DNA from: Euryarchaeota archaeon Ods04
GTDB taxonomy: Archaea; Halobacteriota; Halobacteria; Halobacteriales; Halorutilaceae
NCBI GenBank assembly: GCA_028751055.1
Contig: JAQZDD010000021.1
Coordinates: 1-9,301, forward strand
Direction of reading: 5' to 3'
DNA length: 9,301 nucleotides
Part shown: positions 7,096-9,301 of the stretch, in pieces
How the letters are laid out: each line of letters starts with the position of its first letter
Position numbering within the stretch: the stretch's first letter is position 1
The notes under the pieces: model-generated
What the model was told of the DNA's origin: nothing
Databases searched by the model: none
The model's input: only the letters and a program-made list of their open reading frames with translations
Translations under genes and position numbers: made by a program

Positions 7096-7815
7096 ATGAA
7101 ACAGCCACACATACTCGTCGAGGAGGGCGCGGTAAACGAAACGGTTCTTCTGCCAGGAGACCCCGACCGTGTCGACCTCATCGCCGAGCATCTCGATGAC
7201 GTGGAACGTCTGACCGACAACCGCGAGTACAGGCTCGTTAACGGGAAGTACGACGGAACGCCGCTAACCGTCTGCTCTACAGGCGTCGGATGTCCGAGCG
7301 CGGCTATCGCCGTCGAGGAACTCGTGAAGGTCGGCGCGGAGCGTTTCGTACGTGTCGGAACCACGGGCGGACTGCAGCCCGACGTGCGCACGGGAGACGT
7401 TGTCGTTGCGACGGCGGCGGCGAAGTTCGACGGCACGACGAAACGTTACGAGGCTGTCGAGTATCCTGCGGTCGCGTCGCGCAAAGTCGTGAACGCCCTC
7501 GTCGGCGCGGCGGAGCGCGAGGACGAACACGTGCACGTCGGGTCTATCGTGACAGACGACGCCTTCTACGCCGAGGACGAGATTGCGCAGGACTGGAGCG
7601 ACGCCGGAATGCTCGCCGTCGAGATGGAGGCGGCGATAATCTTCACTCTCGCACGCCGCAAAGGTCTCGAAGCCGGTGCGATACTCGCCGTGGACGGAAA
7701 CTTAGTCGCGGGCGAACAGAAGGGCGAGACTGAGGACGACGAACTCCCCGAGGAGGCTAAGGAGGGCGTCGAACGCGAGGTAAACGTCGCCTTAGAAGCC
7801 GTCGGTGGGATGTAA
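7096..7815 (+). CDS. udp: Uridine phosphorylase-family nucleoside phosphorylase
   Basis: This PNP/UDP family-1 phosphorylase splits a nucleoside with phosphate to base plus (deoxy)ribose 1-phosphate. From the ATG at 7096 it has 239 residues. Phosphate-site residues are visible as LLPGDPDR (18-25, Gly21 and Arg25) and RVGTTGG (86-92, Arg86 and Thr89). The ribose site is AVEMEAA (174-180, Glu176-Met177-Glu178). Asp200 (AVDGN) sits near the expected base-side loop. The spacing matches E. coli Udp (Gly26, Arg30, Arg91, Thr94, Glu196-Met197-Glu198), but base specificity cannot be settled and a purine or broad-specificity enzyme is possible. The TTG at 7066 could add ten residues, but family proteins begin near MKQPHIL and the ATG is preferred. 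No Shine-Dalgarno is visible. It is divergent from deoC and the phosphomutase, which would use its product. Confidence 0.9.
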   Translation: MKQPHILVEEGAVNETVLLPGDPDRVDLIAEHLDDVERLTDNREYRLVNGKYDGTPLTVCSTGVGCPSAAIAVEELVKVGAERFVRVGTTGGLQPDVRTGDVVVATAAAKFDGTTKRYEAVEYPAVASRKVVNALVGAAEREDEHVHVGSIVTDDAFYAEDEIAQDWSDAGMLAVEMEAAIIFTLARRKGLEAGAILAVDGNLVAGEQKGETEDDELPEEAKEGVEREVNVALEAVGGM

Positions 7816-7825
7816 TCAAAAGGTC

Positions 7826-7940
7826 AGGACGGAGTCTCAAGGACGGACGAGACGGACGAAGAGGACGGAGCAGACGACGGACGAGACGACGGGCGAAGAG
7901 GACTGAGTCTTAAGGACTGAGAAGACGGACGAAGACGAGG
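7826..7940. repeat. Degenerate GA-rich tandem repeat at a convergent gene junction
   Basis: Two related units lie 73 bases apart. Bases 7826-7845 and 7899-7918 match at 17 of 20 positions, and both are followed by AGACGGACGAAGA. A third partial copy of GACGGACGAGACG...CGAAGAGGA lies at about 7876-7902. The plus strand is almost all G, A and C with very few T, giving a purine-rich strand. The block fills the 94-base gap after the phosphorylase stop and runs into the last codons of the opposing 335-residue gene, so its TAA (7910-7912) is inside the second unit. Function is unknown; a transcription-end region for one or both converging genes is possible. Confidence 0.6.
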
Positions 7941-8917
7941 GCTACCGGAAGGGGAAGAAAGCCCGTCCAGCCGTAGAGTTTCTCGCCCGTTTCCGCGTCG
8001 AGGTCGCCGTCGGTTTCGTAGTCGAAAGAGACGGCTTTCGTCGAACCGTGCGTGCCGAGTTGTAGCGAGAGCGAGGTTCCAGCGGGTGTCACAAAGCCAC
8101 GTTCTCTGAGGCGTTCGGCATAACGCGACGCGTTCTCCGTGTCGTAGCTCGCCTCCAACGAAGCAGTATCCGTATCGGCGTCGCTCCGCGCGCTCCATTC
8201 GAAGCTTTCGGAGAACTTCGCGCTTCTGCGCGCAGTAACCAGCCGGTGGGCGTCAACGCCGCTCTCGTATAACGCTTCAGCGAACAGGCTTCCGTGGTTC
8301 CGGAGGTCGAAGTCCCAAGAAAAGACGAGTCCGCCGTGCGTACCGCGCGACACGGTGAGTTCCGCCTCCTCAACGGACATACGTCCGTAGCTGTCCGTCG
8401 CAAGCCTGTCGAGACCTATGAGACGGAATGTGTAGTCGGATTCGAAGGCGGCGGTCGAGCCTTCCCCGTCAGTTCTACATTGGTGCGTCACGACCTCTGC
8501 GTCCACAGCGTCGCCGATACGTTCTGAGAAGGAGGACAGGAAGAAGTCCACGAGTTCACTGACCTCGTCGGCGGAAGAGACGACCGCGGCTGTCGTCGAA
8601 GAGGCAGGCAGTCTGTGGCTTCCTTCGACGGCGTACCGTCGCGTGCTGTCCTCGCCGTCGCGCTCCACAAGCCTGAGTTCGTGGTACTCGTCGTCCCGCA
8701 CCATAGCGGTACCGAGCCTTCCGAGACGGAGTTCGCCCGACGACTCGAACCGCGACGGCGTCTCGTGCGCGCTCCCCTCCGTCTCAAAACTTGGGAGCGA
8801 CGTTTCGACGCCTTCGGCTTCGGCGTGTAGTTCGAACGAGGCAGGCAGGTCGCCTTCCACCTTGACGTGTGCGGTGTCAGGCTGTAGTGCCTCGACTATC
8901 CTCGCCAGTTTCCGCAT
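7910..8917 (-). CDS. Unrecognised acidic protein sharing a domain with the PGF-CTERM protein
   Basis: This 335-residue protein is not assigned to any named family. It begins MRKLARIVEALQPDTAHVKV, with no signal peptide, and ends with a hydrophobic stretch (about 319-334, FLPLPVALVFVRLL) just before the stop. Its second half resembles the secreted protein at 4836-7022. WS (241-242), TEN (260-262), Y-x-E-x-L-x-x-RG-x-x-TPA (266-279) and GEKLYG (311-316) align with WS 453-454, TEN 488-490, 494-507 and GESLYG 532-537. Weaker resemblance extends toward the N-terminus. The predicted beta-rich, charged composition fits the same fold. The ATG at 8915-8917 is 35 bases after the cgi121 stop on the same strand, so the two probably share a transcript. 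GGAG abuts the start too closely to be a good ribosome site. It may be a cytosolic or tail-anchored relative of the secreted family. Confidence 0.85.
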   Translation of the reverse strand: MRKLARIVEALQPDTAHVKVEGDLPASFELHAEAEGVETSLPSFETEGSAHETPSRFESSGELRLGRLGTAMVRDDEYHELRLVERDGEDSTRRYAVEGSHRLPASSTTAAVVSSADEVSELVDFFLSSFSERIGDAVDAEVVTHQCRTDGEGSTAAFESDYTFRLIGLDRLATDSYGRMSVEEAELTVSRGTHGGLVFSWDFDLRNHGSLFAEALYESGVDAHRLVTARRSAKFSESFEWSARSDADTDTASLEASYDTENASRYAERLRERGFVTPAGTSLSLQLGTHGSTKAVSFDYETDGDLDAETGEKLYGWTGFLPLPVALVFVRLLSP

Positions 8918-8952
8918 CTCCGCTTCGAAGTCGTCGCGGACAGTTCTAAAGC

Positions 8953-9301
8953 CTACTTGTTCACGTCGAGTAGGGCGACGCGTTCCAGGACGAGGTACTC
9001 CAGACGGTCACGTCCCACAGCGTCGAACTCTCCGTCGGTAAGACCGAAGAAGTCGATGAGGCGAGCCTCTTCGCCGTACTCGAACCCGTCGGATTCGTGC
9101 GTAATCGCGCGTACGTCGTCCACCGCGTCCTCCTCGGCTTCCTCGTCGCCGACCACGACGAAGACGGCGTCGTGCTCGCCGGGAAGCAGACCTACGCGCG
9201 TAGCGATGTCTATCTGACGCGTCCCTGCGGCGTAGAGCAGAATCTCCATCGAGAGGCTGTCCGCCACGTTCTCGCCGCGCTCGAACGACCTTTCCGCCTT
9301 C
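8953..9301 (-). CDS. cgi121: KEOPS complex subunit Cgi121 (partial, 5' end outside the window)
   Basis: The minus-strand frame runs off the right edge; 115 residues plus the TAG stop are visible. Reading in from the edge gives KAERSFERGENVADSLSMEI, then LLYAAGTRQIDIATRVGL, the hallmark core of archaeal Cgi121. The C-terminus (LVLERVALLDVNK) also matches haloarchaeal versions. Known role: Cgi121 binds Bud32 in the KEOPS complex (Kae1, Bud32, Cgi121, Pcc1), recruits tRNA and supports threonylcarbamoyl (t6A) modification of tRNA A37. A GTG at 9265-9267 could be mistaken for a start, but the family sequence continues upstream of it, so the gene is truncated only by the window. The domain-sharing 335-residue gene follows 35 bases downstream. 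Confidence 0.9.
   Translation of the reverse strand, partial: KAERSFERGENVADSLSMEILLYAAGTRQIDIATRVGLLPGEHDAVFVVVGDEEAEEDAVDDVRAITHESDGFEYGEEARLIDFFGLTDGEFDAVGRDRLEYLVLERVALLDVNK

Noticed and set aside
7023..7436. In-frame upstream extension of the secreted protein (138 extra residues)
   Set aside because: It is antisense to the nucleoside phosphorylase gene, has basic low-complexity composition, and would bury an obvious signal peptide that starts at 7022.
7823..7909. Read-through tail after the stop of the 335-residue gene giving an Arg-rich extension behind the hydrophobic segment (like a membrane anchor with a basic tail)
   Set aside because: The Arg codons come from the CGTC-type repeat itself, and the TAA at 7910-7912 is unambiguous; chance is the simpler explanation.
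7826..7940. Possible CRISPR array
   Set aside because: The units are degenerate, overlap one another, have no constant repeat with unique spacers, and run into a coding region.
9265..9267. GTG as the start of a 104-residue gene
   Set aside because: The conserved Cgi121 sequence continues in frame upstream to the window edge, so this codon is an internal valine.

Overview
The window reads as chromosome of a halophilic euryarchaeon, close to or within Halobacteria. The GC-rich genes encode very acidic proteins (many Asp/Glu, few Lys). They include an archaeal-type HMG-CoA synthase, a KEOPS Cgi121 subunit and a secreted protein ending in a PGF-CTERM (archaeosortase) sorting signal. Isoleucine is often read from ATA, which is unusual for classical high-GC haloarchaea and hints at a less typical or deep-branching lineage. 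Nearly all of the window is coding and no RNA gene, IS element or CRISPR array was seen.

Left part (1-2808, + strand): a tightly packed operon for the entry into the mevalonate (archaeal lipid) pathway. The 3' end of an upstream gene, probably a COG1395-type HTH regulator, overlaps the HMG-CoA synthase start by one base. A thiolase and a DUF35 Zn-ribbon/OB-fold protein follow at one-base gaps. These three proteins form the known archaeal thiolase/DUF35/HMGCS complex that passes acetoacetyl-CoA directly to HMGCS. HMGCS keeps its catalytic Glu/Cys/His, but the thiolase has Asp where the acyl-accepting Cys should be.

Middle (2805-7815): a deoxynucleoside/pentose-phosphate salvage module around a divergent promoter. 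To the right runs a uridine phosphorylase-family gene. To the left run a 728-residue secreted PGF-CTERM protein, deoC (ATGA overlap with it) and an alpha-D-phosphohexomutase with a non-standard sugar loop. Together these could turn nucleosides into (deoxy)ribose 1-phosphate, then the 5-phosphate, then glyceraldehyde 3-phosphate plus acetaldehyde. On this reading the mutase would act as a phosphopentomutase. A 13-bp inverted repeat sits in the 73-bp divergent promoter. The mutase gene converges on the mevalonate operon and overlaps its last stop codon.

Right part (7816-9301): a short GA-rich degenerate repeat lies between convergent genes. Next comes an unrecognised 335-residue protein that shares a domain with the secreted PGF-CTERM protein but has no signal peptide, and then the 3' portion of the KEOPS subunit gene cgi121, cut by the window edge. 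Both genes are on the minus strand.
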